From contig JBBQSU010000084.1 of assembly GCA_038234815.1 (NCBI GenBank), forward strand, positions 1-16,500: 16,500 nt of DNA, in the 5' to 3' direction. The notes beneath the pieces are model-generated. The model made no database searches. It saw only the letters and a program-made list of their open reading frames with translations, and was not told the origin of the DNA. A program made the position numbers and the translations under genes. This DNA is from JBBQSU01 sp038234815. GTDB lineage: Bacteria; Planctomycetota; Phycisphaerae; Tepidisphaerales; Tepidisphaeraceae. Below are positions 6,164 through 13,396 of the stretch, in pieces (position 1 is the stretch's first letter; the number at the start of each line of letters is the position of its first letter).

Positions 6164-6169
6164 CCGATT

Positions 6170-6895
6170 TTGAAATTGACCGTACGTGATGCAGCGGGCC
6201 TCCTGAACGTCTCGGAGAAAAGCATTTACCGCTGGATCAAGCAGGGTGTTATCCCTGCCTACCAGATCAATGAGCAGTACCGTTTCAGCCGCGCCGAACT
6301 TCTGGAGTGGGCGACTTCGCGAAAGATCAACGTTTCTCCGGCGATCTTTGCCGAACCCGAGGGTGGCGAATCACCGTCTCCAACGCTGAGCGAAGCTTTG
6401 CGCGCTGGCGGGGTGCATTATCGTCTGAGTGGGAAGGACAAGGCCTCCGTACTCCATGCGGTGGTGGACGTGATCAAGTTGCCTGAGGAAGTGGATCGGG
6501 ATTTCCTCTATCAGGTTCTAGCGGCGCGCGAGGCGCTGGGGTCTACTGGAATTGGGGATGGCATTGCCATTCCGCACGTCCGCAATCCGATTGTCCTGCA
6601 CCTGTCCCGGCCACTGGTCACGCTCTGCTTCCTGGAACACCCCGTGGATTTTGGCGCGATCGACGGGCAGCCGGTGAGCACGCTGTTTACGCTCATTAGC
6701 CCCACTGTGCGTGCCCACCTGCATTTGCTGTCGAGACTAGGCTTTGCCCTCCGCGATCCGGATTTCAAGAAGACTCTGACGCAACAAGCGTCGCGGGAAG
6801 AGATCCTCGAAGCCTTACGACGTGTGGAAATCGCCATGACTCCGTCGCCGGGTGCTCCGAATCAGGCATTGGCCGGTCAGACAATATCTGGTTAA
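6170..6895 (+). CDS. HTH - PTS EIIA (fructose/PtsN type) fusion regulator
   Basis: 241 aa, TTG start with an excellent ribosome binding site. Residues 2-50 are an excisionase-family HTH (LTVRDAAGLLNVSEKSIYRW, then VIPAYQINEQYRFSRAELLEW). After a linker, about 72-222 is a PTS EIIA type-2 domain; GIGDGIAIPHVRNP (127-140) contains the phospho-acceptor His136 in its usual context. EIIA domains take phosphate from HPr and, in the nitrogen-PTS branch (PtsN), act as regulators rather than sugar importers. No EIIB or EIIC gene is nearby. The HTH suggests that a phosphorylation signal is read out by DNA binding, with the operon just downstream as the obvious target. This regulatory link is inference. 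Soluble, cytoplasmic. Confidence 0.85.
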   Translation: MKLTVRDAAGLLNVSEKSIYRWIKQGVIPAYQINEQYRFSRAELLEWATSRKINVSPAIFAEPEGGESPSPTLSEALRAGGVHYRLSGKDKASVLHAVVDVIKLPEEVDRDFLYQVLAAREALGSTGIGDGIAIPHVRNPIVLHLSRPLVTLCFLEHPVDFGAIDGQPVSTLFTLISPTVRAHLHLLSRLGFALRDPDFKKTLTQQASREEILEALRRVEIAMTPSPGAPNQALAGQTISG

Positions 6896-6920
6896 TTAGT
6901 TAACGAATGGGAGCGCCGGT

Positions 6921-7073
6921 ATGGGTCTGATGCCTGTAATGGCAGGGATTCTCTGCGTGGCCGGGAGCGGCGTGCCATGTTTCTGGATGGGCCGGCGCTT
7001 ACCCTGCGCCCAGCGCCCGGCGGTTGCGATGGTGGTTATCCTTCGGTGGTTTTGGGCGAGGGAAACTCCATAG
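6921..7073 (+). pseudogene. 50-codon ORF resembling the HyfB N-terminus (remnant or leader)
   Basis: ATG at 6921 with GGGAG about 7 bases upstream; stop TAG at 7071-7073. The protein starts MGLMPVMAGILCVAGSGVPC and continues FWMGRR. Laid against the HyfB-like protein that starts at 7114, it aligns without gaps from the first Met: C12, SGVP (16-19), GRR (24-26), Gln31 and others match, about 12 of 41 positions by eye, with many conservative pairs. It then ends after 50 codons, 40 bases before the real hyfB start. It could be the decayed 5' end of a second HyfB-like gene, a partial duplication, or a small membrane leader peptide. Chance similarity between hydrophobic segments is not excluded. 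Confidence 0.45.
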
Positions 7074-7113
7074 TTGGGCTTGTATTCAGGCAAAATGCGA
7101 AGAGAGTTGGCGC

Positions 7114-9099
7114 ATGACGATGGTTTGGCTTCTTATTGCGGTCGTTTGCCTTGGAGCGAGCGGCGTTCCCGGGCTGATGGCGGGTCGTCGATCGCGGCTG
7201 GGCCAGTACGTCGCGACGTTTCTCAATGTCGTCGGCTCGGGGATCGGGTGCGCTGCGGTCGTTGTTCATTATGCCCATCCGGCTTCGTCACCGATGATCC
7301 GCATCGACTGGGGCCTGCCGCTGGGGCATTTCGCGGTGGGCCTCGATGATTTGAGCGCGTTATTTTTGGTGCCGATATTCTGCATTTCGGCGCTGGGGGC
7401 GATCTATGGACTGGAGTATTGGAGCCAGGGCAGACATCCCGGTAATGGGCGGAAGCTGCGGCTGTGCTGGGGCCTTGTGACAGCGGGGATGGCCTCGGTG
7501 GTTCTGGCCCGCGACGCGGTCGTGTTCCTCATGGCCTGGGAAGTGATGGCGATCTCCGCCTATTTCCTGGTTTGTACGGAAGAGAACAAGGCACAAGTTC
7601 GAGATGCGGCATGGGTATACCTCGTCGCGACCCACGTTGGGACGCTCTGCCTGTTCGGTTTTTTTGCGCTGTTCGCACATGCGACCGGTTCATTCGACCT
7701 TTGGCCCTCCCTTCCCTCCGGCATTACGCCGGGTGTGGCAACGGGCCTCTTTGTTCTCGGCGCCGTCGGCTTCGGGCTGAAGGCGGGAATCATTCCGCTA
7801 CACATCTGGCTGCCCGGCGCTCACGCCAACGCCCCGAGCCATGTGTCGGCCATCATGTCGGGCGTGTTGTTGAAAAACGGGATCTACGGGCTACTGCGAG
7901 TCGGTGGCATGTTGCCGCATCCCCCGGTCTGGTGGGGCGCGACACTGCTGATCGCCGGCACGGTCTCAGCGCTGCTGGGTATCGCCTTCGCGGCCGGCCA
8001 GCGGGATCTGAAACGGCTGCTTGCCTACAGTAGCATCGAGAATGTGGGCATCATCACCATGGGGATTGGTCTGGCGCTTTTAGGGCGCGCAACGGGGCAT
8101 CCCGACTGGATAATACTGGGCCTGGCCGGGGCCGTGCTGCACGTGCTGAACCACAGCCTGTTCAAACCCATGCTGTTCCTGGGGTCCGGTAGTATTCTTC
8201 ACGCGGCGCGAACGCGCGAAATGGACCTGCTGGGAGGCATGGGCAAGCCCATGCCAAGGACCTTCGGAGTGTTCGTCATCGGCGCAATTGCGATTTGCGG
8301 CCTCCCGCCTCTGAATGGATTCGTCAGTGAGCTGCTCATTTATCTGGGGCTGTTTCGCACACTAAGGCCCGGTGCCGGGACGGCGGGCTGGGCGGCATTG
8401 GCTGCCCCCGCGCTGGCACTGGTGGGAGCCATGGCGATCAGCAGTTTTGTAAAGCTTTTAGGGACGGTCTTTTCCGGCTCTCCGCGCAGCAACCGCGCCG
8501 CCCACGCCCACGATCCGCACTTGCCGATGCTTTTGCCGATGGTCGTGTTGGCAGGCTGTTGTCTCATGATCGGTCTATACCCCTCGGCATTGGTTTGGTT
8601 TCTGAACCGGGTGGTTGATAGCTGGCTCGTGCAAGCCGAACCGACGCGCCTGCCGACCGACCTTGCGCAATACGTGCCCTTCGGGTGGCTATCCGGGATG
8701 GGAATCGCCCTTCTGGCCCTTGTGGGCGGGGCATGCCTTTACTTCTGGTATTGGACTATCCGAAAGCCGGTTCAGAAGGGTGTGACTTGGGATTGTGGAT
8801 ATGCTCGGCCGACCTCGCGAATTCAATACACCGGCTCGTCGTTCACGCAGATGCTGCTGGATTTGCTCGCGTGGGTCCTTTGGCCGCGGAAGAACCGACC
8901 GGTGATCACAAGCGCGTTCCCGCTATCGGCCCACTTTTTCAGTGACCTGCCTGATCCGGTGCTGGACCGCGGTCTGCGCCCGAGTTTTGGTGCTGTCGCG
9001 TGGCTCTTTGGTCGGGTTCGGATATTCCAGCGCGGGCCTATCCAGGTTTATCTACTTTACGTCATGGTCATTCTGCTCGTGCTTCTAATAGCGGCATGA
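7114..9099 (+). CDS. hyfB: HyfB-like proton-translocating subunit (NuoL/Mrp antiporter family)
   Basis: 661 aa, close to the about 670 aa of E. coli HyfB. The frame opens at 7024, but the ATG at 7114 is preferred: AGAGAG lies upstream and the first hydrophobic helix begins at once. It is an integral membrane protein with many helices and the Proton_antipo_M core. Key pump residues are visible: Glu143 in AWEVM, Lys223 in GLKAG, Lys254 in VLLKNGIYG and Lys351 in NHSLFKPML, plus LPGAHANAPSHVSA (233-246). The tail contains WDCGYARPTSRIQYTGSSF (559-577), typical of HyfB-type proteins. It forms one of two antiporter-like modules of the membrane arm, coupling redox chemistry in the cytoplasmic arm to H+ or Na+ movement. 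First structural gene of the operon. Confidence 0.92.
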   Translation: MTMVWLLIAVVCLGASGVPGLMAGRRSRLGQYVATFLNVVGSGIGCAAVVVHYAHPASSPMIRIDWGLPLGHFAVGLDDLSALFLVPIFCISALGAIYGLEYWSQGRHPGNGRKLRLCWGLVTAGMASVVLARDAVVFLMAWEVMAISAYFLVCTEENKAQVRDAAWVYLVATHVGTLCLFGFFALFAHATGSFDLWPSLPSGITPGVATGLFVLGAVGFGLKAGIIPLHIWLPGAHANAPSHVSAIMSGVLLKNGIYGLLRVGGMLPHPPVWWGATLLIAGTVSALLGIAFAAGQRDLKRLLAYSSIENVGIITMGIGLALLGRATGHPDWIILGLAGAVLHVLNHSLFKPMLFLGSGSILHAARTREMDLLGGMGKPMPRTFGVFVIGAIAICGLPPLNGFVSELLIYLGLFRTLRPGAGTAGWAALAAPALALVGAMAISSFVKLLGTVFSGSPRSNRAAHAHDPHLPMLLPMVVLAGCCLMIGLYPSALVWFLNRVVDSWLVQAEPTRLPTDLAQYVPFGWLSGMGIALLALVGGACLYFWYWTIRKPVQKGVTWDCGYARPTSRIQYTGSSFTQMLLDLLAWVLWPRKNRPVITSAFPLSAHFFSDLPDPVLDRGLRPSFGAVAWLFGRVRIFQRGPIQVYLLYVMVILLVLLIAA

Positions 9100-9145
9100 A
9101 TCGGTAGAGGTTTGAAGTTTCTGAATCAATGGAGGTTGAAGTCCG

Positions 9146-10357
9146 ATGTTTTCGGCTCGCGCATATTCATTTCGCCAAAAGTCCCGCCTGGCGATCTCGC
9201 TTTCCTGGGTTGGCGGATACACCAATGTGATCGCCTTGCTGGCGCTAGGGACCGTTGTGTCCCACGTCACCGGCAGCGCGACGCAATTGGGGCACGGGAT
9301 CGGTGCGCGTGACGCGGGACAAGCGATGTTTTTCGGGTTCATCCTGCTCACATTCCTGGTCGGGGCGGCGCTGTCGGCGATTCTGACTGAAACTGCCAGG
9401 CGTTCGGGCTGGCGGTCAAAGTACATACTCCCCATCGGGCTTGAAGCCGTCCTGCTTGGCCTTCTTATGCTGTTGCTGTCGTCACGGGGCAAGCCTACCG
9501 GCGGGACCGACCTGTATCAGGCGGTCGCGTTAGCGTCGGTCGCCATGGGCCTACAGAATGCGACGATTACGAAGATCTCTGGCGCGGTCGTACGCACGAC
9601 GCATCTGACCGGGATTTTCACCGATTTTGGCCTGGAAGGCGTCCAGTACCTGTTCTGGTGGGGCGACGAACTGGCGAAAAAACGCCACGCCCGAGTGGGG
9701 CGACTCCTGAAAGTCTCGCGCAGGCACCCGGCGGCGCTGCGATTGGTCCTGCTGTTCAGTATCGCCGGATCCTTCGGGTTTGGAGCCATCCTGGGAACGC
9801 TCGCTTTCAGCCGGTGGAGCGTTCTATCGCTGATCGCGCCTATCGCATTCCTATTCTGGATCGTGTACATGGATTGGCGAAGCCCGATAGCGGACATCCG
9901 TGAATTGGACTTGCTCAATGACCCCGAGCTGCGGCTTGAAGGAATTATCAGCAAACTGCTCCCACCGGAAGTCGTCCTGTACCGATCGACAAGCGGTCAC
10001 GGACGCCGATCAAACGGCCATCGGGCACCCAACTTTCAACTCTGGCTCGACCGCGTTCCCGAGATTTGTCGCGTGGTCGTTCTGGCCGTCAGCCCGCTGA
10101 CAAAGTTCAACGCCAACACGGTGCTGGACCTGGAAGCGGCAGTTAAGCGACTGCATGGTGAGAAGAAAAAGCTCATCCTTTCGGGGATCACGACGGTGCA
10201 GTTCAAGGCATTGGACGCGCTGGGCGTAGCTCGGATGATGGACGTGAGCAATCTCTGTCCAGACCTGGAGTTTGCCATCGCACGAGCGATCGCGGTAATG
10301 CAGGAAATGGACCATCGTGTCGGACGATCGTCGCCAGCCCGGGCGGTAATCGGCTGA
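9146..10357 (+). CDS. DUF1275 (YoaK-like) membrane protein with C-terminal STAS-like domain
   Basis: 403 aa; GGAGG at 9131-9135 precedes the ATG by 10 bases. Residues about 15-245 are a DUF1275 membrane domain with roughly six helices: WVGGYTNVIALLALGTVVSH (21-40) followed by VTGSATQLG, later GLQNATITKISG (135-146) and THLTGIFTDFGLEG (152-165), all typical of this family. A basic cytoplasmic stretch (about 176-195) separates two helix groups. Residues about 300-388 look like a STAS domain: alternating strands and helices with VVVLAVSPLTKFNANTVLDL and LILSGITTVQFKALDALGV. DUF1275 proteins are usually about 220-250 aa without STAS and have no settled function. It sits inside the complex I-like operon, so it may be an accessory transporter or regulator of the complex. 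The STAS call is by pattern. Confidence 0.78.
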   Translation: MFSARAYSFRQKSRLAISLSWVGGYTNVIALLALGTVVSHVTGSATQLGHGIGARDAGQAMFFGFILLTFLVGAALSAILTETARRSGWRSKYILPIGLEAVLLGLLMLLLSSRGKPTGGTDLYQAVALASVAMGLQNATITKISGAVVRTTHLTGIFTDFGLEGVQYLFWWGDELAKKRHARVGRLLKVSRRHPAALRLVLLFSIAGSFGFGAILGTLAFSRWSVLSLIAPIAFLFWIVYMDWRSPIADIRELDLLNDPELRLEGIISKLLPPEVVLYRSTSGHGRRSNGHRAPNFQLWLDRVPEICRVVVLAVSPLTKFNANTVLDLEAAVKRLHGEKKKLILSGITTVQFKALDALGVARMMDVSNLCPDLEFAIARAIAVMQEMDHRVGRSSPARAVIG

Positions 10358-10395
10358 GGAGGATGCTCCGGTAGTTTCGGGTATGGGAACGAATC

Positions 10396-11313
10396 ATGGC
10401 GTTTGCAACTGCTGTCAATCACGTGCTCTTGCTCCTGATCATGCCACCCCTTCTTCTCGGGGTCATCAACAGGACCAAAGCCTGGTTCGCCGGCCGCACG
10501 GGGCCTCCGCTCCTGCAACCGTATTACGATCTTGCACGGTTGATGCGAAAAGGCATGGTCTTCAGTACGACCACGACGTGGGTCTTCCGCGCGGCACCGC
10601 TCGTCACGCTTTCGGCGATCCTGCTGGCGGGACTCATGGTCCCTCTTGGACGCTTCAACGCTCCGGTTCGATTCACCGGTGACCTGATTTTGTTCGCATA
10701 CCTGTTCGGGCTTGCGCGATTTTTCACCACGGCCGCAGCCCTGGACACCGGTTCTTCGTTCGAGGGAATGGGTGCCGCTCGCGAGGTCACTTTCGCCTGC
10801 TTTTCCGAACCGGCGCTCTTCCTGGCGTTTCTCGTGCTGGCCAAGTTGTCCAACTCACTTAGCCTCACACCCATGCTCCTTGGTCTTCTCAGCGTTCCGG
10901 TGATCGGGCTGACGGTCGCGTCGCTGATCCTGGTCGCCGCCGGGCTTTTCATCGTCTTGCTCGCGGAGAACTCGCGGATTCCGATAGACGACCCGAACAC
11001 CCATTTGGAACTGACGATGATCCACGAGGTCATGGTGCTCGATCACAGTGGTCCCCTCCTCGGCATCATTCTCTACGGCGCGGCCATGAAACTCTTCGTC
11101 CTGTCTGTCATTGTGCTGCACGTGATCGCGCCGTTCCAAGTGGGCTGGGCACCAGCCGACTGGATTCTCTTCGTGCTGGAGATGATCGCAATTGCAGTGG
11201 CGATCGGAACGGTAGAGTCGATCATGGCCCGGCTGCAACTCCGCCATGTACCCACGCTCCTTGTCGCCGCTTCGCTGCTCTGCGGGTTCGGCTTTCTGCT
11301 GATGCTGAGGTAA
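10396..11313 (+). CDS. hyfC: HyfC-like membrane subunit (NuoH family)
   Basis: 305 aa, the usual length for HyfC/HycD. Integral membrane protein with about eight helices. Family motifs: GRTGPPLLQPYYDLARLMRK (33-52), which contacts the cytoplasmic arm, GSSFEGMGAAREV (119-131) and the acidic loop ENSRIPIDDPNTHLEL (191-206) followed by MIHEVMVLDHSGP. These charged residues correspond to the quinone-chamber/proton-entry region of NuoH, and in hydrogenases they link the catalytic arm to the pumps. It anchors the soluble subunits to the membrane. Lies 38 bases after the DUF1275-STAS gene and 3 bases before hyfE. Confidence 0.93.
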   Translation: MAFATAVNHVLLLLIMPPLLLGVINRTKAWFAGRTGPPLLQPYYDLARLMRKGMVFSTTTTWVFRAAPLVTLSAILLAGLMVPLGRFNAPVRFTGDLILFAYLFGLARFFTTAAALDTGSSFEGMGAAREVTFACFSEPALFLAFLVLAKLSNSLSLTPMLLGLLSVPVIGLTVASLILVAAGLFIVLLAENSRIPIDDPNTHLELTMIHEVMVLDHSGPLLGIILYGAAMKLFVLSVIVLHVIAPFQVGWAPADWILFVLEMIAIAVAIGTVESIMARLQLRHVPTLLVAASLLCGFGFLLMLR

Positions 11314-11316
11314 AAG

Positions 11317-11958
11317 ATGGTCTCCGCTCTCAACATGGCGCTGGTCGTTGTTCTGCTCCTCAATCTTTTTGCGCTGGGCACCAGCCGCATTCGCGCGGTC
11401 GTCCAGGCGGTTGCGTTGCAGGGGATTGTGCTCGGACTCACGCCTCTGCTGGCGCACCCACACCCCAACCTGGTGGCATCGCTGATTGCGATTATCACGA
11501 TCATCGTTAAAGGTGCGCTGATCCCGCGGATTTTGTTCGCGGCCATGCGGGACGTGAAAATGAAGCGAGAGGTGGAGCCGATGATTGGGTTCATGGCCAG
11601 CATGCTTCTCGGCGCCTTGGGCACGGCCATTTTCATCGCGCTGGCGAGGAAACTGCCTATGGCGCCCGGGCATGCCCAGACGCTTATCGTTCCCGCTTCG
11701 TTCTCAACCGTGCTCACAGGGTTCCTGCTCATGACTTCCCGAATCAAGGCCATCACACAAGCCGTTGGATATCTGGTGCTGGAAAACGGCATCTTCATTT
11801 TCGGATTGCTGCTCCTGGAAGCGATGCCTTTTGTGGTGGAGCTTGGCGTGCTCTTGGACCTGTTTGTCGGCGTGTTCGTCATCAGCATCATCATCCACCA
11901 CATCAACCGCGCGTTCGATTCGCTCGACACCCGGCGCCTCTCTTCCCTCAAGGAATGA
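11317..11958 (+). CDS. hyfE: HyfE-like membrane subunit (NuoK-like)
   Basis: 213 aa, in the HyfE size range (about 216). ATG follows the hyfC stop by 3 bases, and its ribosome binding site (GAGG) lies in the end of hyfC, so translation is probably coupled. Mostly membrane helices. IIVKGALIPRILFAAMRDVK (about residues 62-81) and VGYLVLENGIFIFGLLLLEA (149-168, with Glu155) are the typical HyfE/NuoK-like segments; the membrane glutamate is a likely part of the proton path. Bridges the HyfC foot and the antiporter-like subunits. Confidence 0.9.
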   Translation: MVSALNMALVVVLLLNLFALGTSRIRAVVQAVALQGIVLGLTPLLAHPHPNLVASLIAIITIIVKGALIPRILFAAMRDVKMKREVEPMIGFMASMLLGALGTAIFIALARKLPMAPGHAQTLIVPASFSTVLTGFLLMTSRIKAITQAVGYLVLENGIFIFGLLLLEAMPFVVELGVLLDLFVGVFVISIIIHHINRAFDSLDTRRLSSLKE

Positions 11959-11962
11959 ACGT

Positions 11963-13396
11963 ATGTGCGTTTTGCTAATCATGTTCCCGCTGCTCGCCGC
12001 GGTTGTCGCCGCCGTCGTGCGTACGAACCGCGTCCGTCCATGGGTGTTGCCCGCGGCGGCAGTGAGCCATCTGGGACTGGTGATCTACATTCTCCTGCGG
12101 CCCGAGACTGCCATCTTCAACCGCTGGATCGGGTTTGATCCCCCAGGCCGGCTCGTACTTCTGCTGTTGAGCAGTCTGTTCCTGATTTGCTCCTTCTATT
12201 CAGTGGGATATCTCCGCCTCCGCTTGGAACTTTCGAACCGCATCTTCTGCGTCGGGCTGCTGCTCTTTCTGGCCATGACCACGCTGGTGACCTGCGCGCG
12301 TCACCTAGGCCTGATGTGGGTGGCCATGGAAGCCACGACTTTGGCGACCGCCCCGCTCATTTATTTCAACCATACGCCGAGGTCGATTGAAGCCACCTGG
12401 AAGTACCTGCTTGTGGGATCGGTGGGTATCGCGCTGGCGCTGTTCGGGTCGTTATTCCTCGCCTATGCCGCGGTGCGTCAGGGCGTGGAGTCCTCGCTGT
12501 TCTTCGAGGAACTCCTGCGCGATGCGTCGCTCCTGTCCAAACCGTGGCTGCACGTTGCGTTCATTCTGCTCCTGGTGGGATACGGGACGAAAATGGGGCT
12601 GGCGCCCATGCACACCTGGAAGCCCGACGCCTACGGCGAGGCTCCGGGCGTGGTCGGGGCGCTTCTGGCTGGTGGGGTCACCAACTGCGCGTTTTTAGCA
12701 CTAATGCGCGTCGATCATGTCTGCCGGGCCGCCGGAGAGAGCGCCTATTCGGGCCGGCTGCTGGTCTTTATGGGCCTTCTGTCGATGATCTTTGCAGCGG
12801 TCTTTATGGTCGGTCAGCGGGATTTCAAACGGATGCTGGCGTATTCGAGCGTTGAGCACATGGGCATCCTCACGCTGGGCATAGGCCTGGGCGGCCTGGC
12901 GGTCTTCGGGTCACTGCTGCACATGGTCAACAATGCAATGACCAAGGGTGTTTTGTTCCTCTCGGCGGGAAATATTCACCGAGCCTTTGACGCCAAGACC
13001 ACCGACGAAGTACGCGGGGCCATGCGGCGTCTCCCGCTCTCGGGCACTCTGTTTCTCTTCGGTTTCCTGGCCATTACCGGCTCGCCTCCCTTCGGTCCTT
13101 TCATCAGCGAGTTCACCATTCTTATCGGCGCGTTTAACCGGCGGCGGTTTGTCGTCGGCGGATTGTTCCTGACTCTCCTGCTGGTCATCTTCATCGGGAT
13201 GGGACGCACGGTTTTGACTATAGTCCTAGGTCGGCCCTCGAAGGCGGCGCGGCGAAGTTCCTATCGCGACGGATGGTTCACAGGCCTGCCGATACTGGCG
13301 TCATTTGCCGTCGTGCTTCTTCTGGGCATCTACATCCCGCCCCCGTTGCGGGCCATGCTGAACGACGCCGTCCGCTTCCTGGAGGTGCGGCCATGA
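11963..13396 (+). CDS. hyfF: HyfF-like proton-translocating subunit (NuoN/NuoL family)
   Basis: 477 aa from ATG 11963, which has AAGGA about 8 bases upstream; the frame is open further upstream only as a shadow of hyfE. Second antiporter-like subunit, integral membrane. Pump residues: Glu123 (WVAMEATTL), Lys210 (YGTKMGLAP), the MHTWKPDAYGEAP loop (216-228), GQRDFKRMLAYSS (284-296) and Lys328 (NAMTKGVLF). Shorter than HyfB because it lacks that protein's long tail. It probably moves H+ or Na+ with HyfB. Its stop overlaps the next start as ATGA. Confidence 0.92.
   Translation: MCVLLIMFPLLAAVVAAVVRTNRVRPWVLPAAAVSHLGLVIYILLRPETAIFNRWIGFDPPGRLVLLLLSSLFLICSFYSVGYLRLRLELSNRIFCVGLLLFLAMTTLVTCARHLGLMWVAMEATTLATAPLIYFNHTPRSIEATWKYLLVGSVGIALALFGSLFLAYAAVRQGVESSLFFEELLRDASLLSKPWLHVAFILLLVGYGTKMGLAPMHTWKPDAYGEAPGVVGALLAGGVTNCAFLALMRVDHVCRAAGESAYSGRLLVFMGLLSMIFAAVFMVGQRDFKRMLAYSSVEHMGILTLGIGLGGLAVFGSLLHMVNNAMTKGVLFLSAGNIHRAFDAKTTDEVRGAMRRLPLSGTLFLFGFLAITGSPPFGPFISEFTILIGAFNRRRFVVGGLFLTLLLVIFIGMGRTVLTIVLGRPSKAARRSSYRDGWFTGLPILASFAVVLLLGIYIPPPLRAMLNDAVRFLEVRP

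Larger units (their letters stand above)
5855..6169. other. Intergenic stretch between tRNA remnant and regulator gene
   Basis: About 315 bases with no convincing gene. A TTG-started 99-codon frame (5874-6173) exists, but it has no ribosome binding site and runs into the real gene at 6170. A weak promoter candidate is given separately. This is the first chromosomal sequence to the right of the element. Confidence 0.6.

Noticed and set aside
5874..6173. 99-codon plus-strand frame after the tRNA remnant
   Set aside because: TTG start without a ribosome binding site, composition unlike a protein, and it runs into the well-supported gene at 6170.
7024..7113. Earlier start for hyfB at 7024
   Set aside because: The extra 30 residues have no ribosome binding site and no match to HyfB N-termini; the ATG at 7114 begins directly at the first helix.
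10855..11673. 272-codon minus-strand frame opposite hyfC and hyfE
   Set aside because: Antisense to two clear membrane subunits; its His/Arg/Gln-rich composition is the usual reverse image of hydrophobic codons in a G+C-rich gene.
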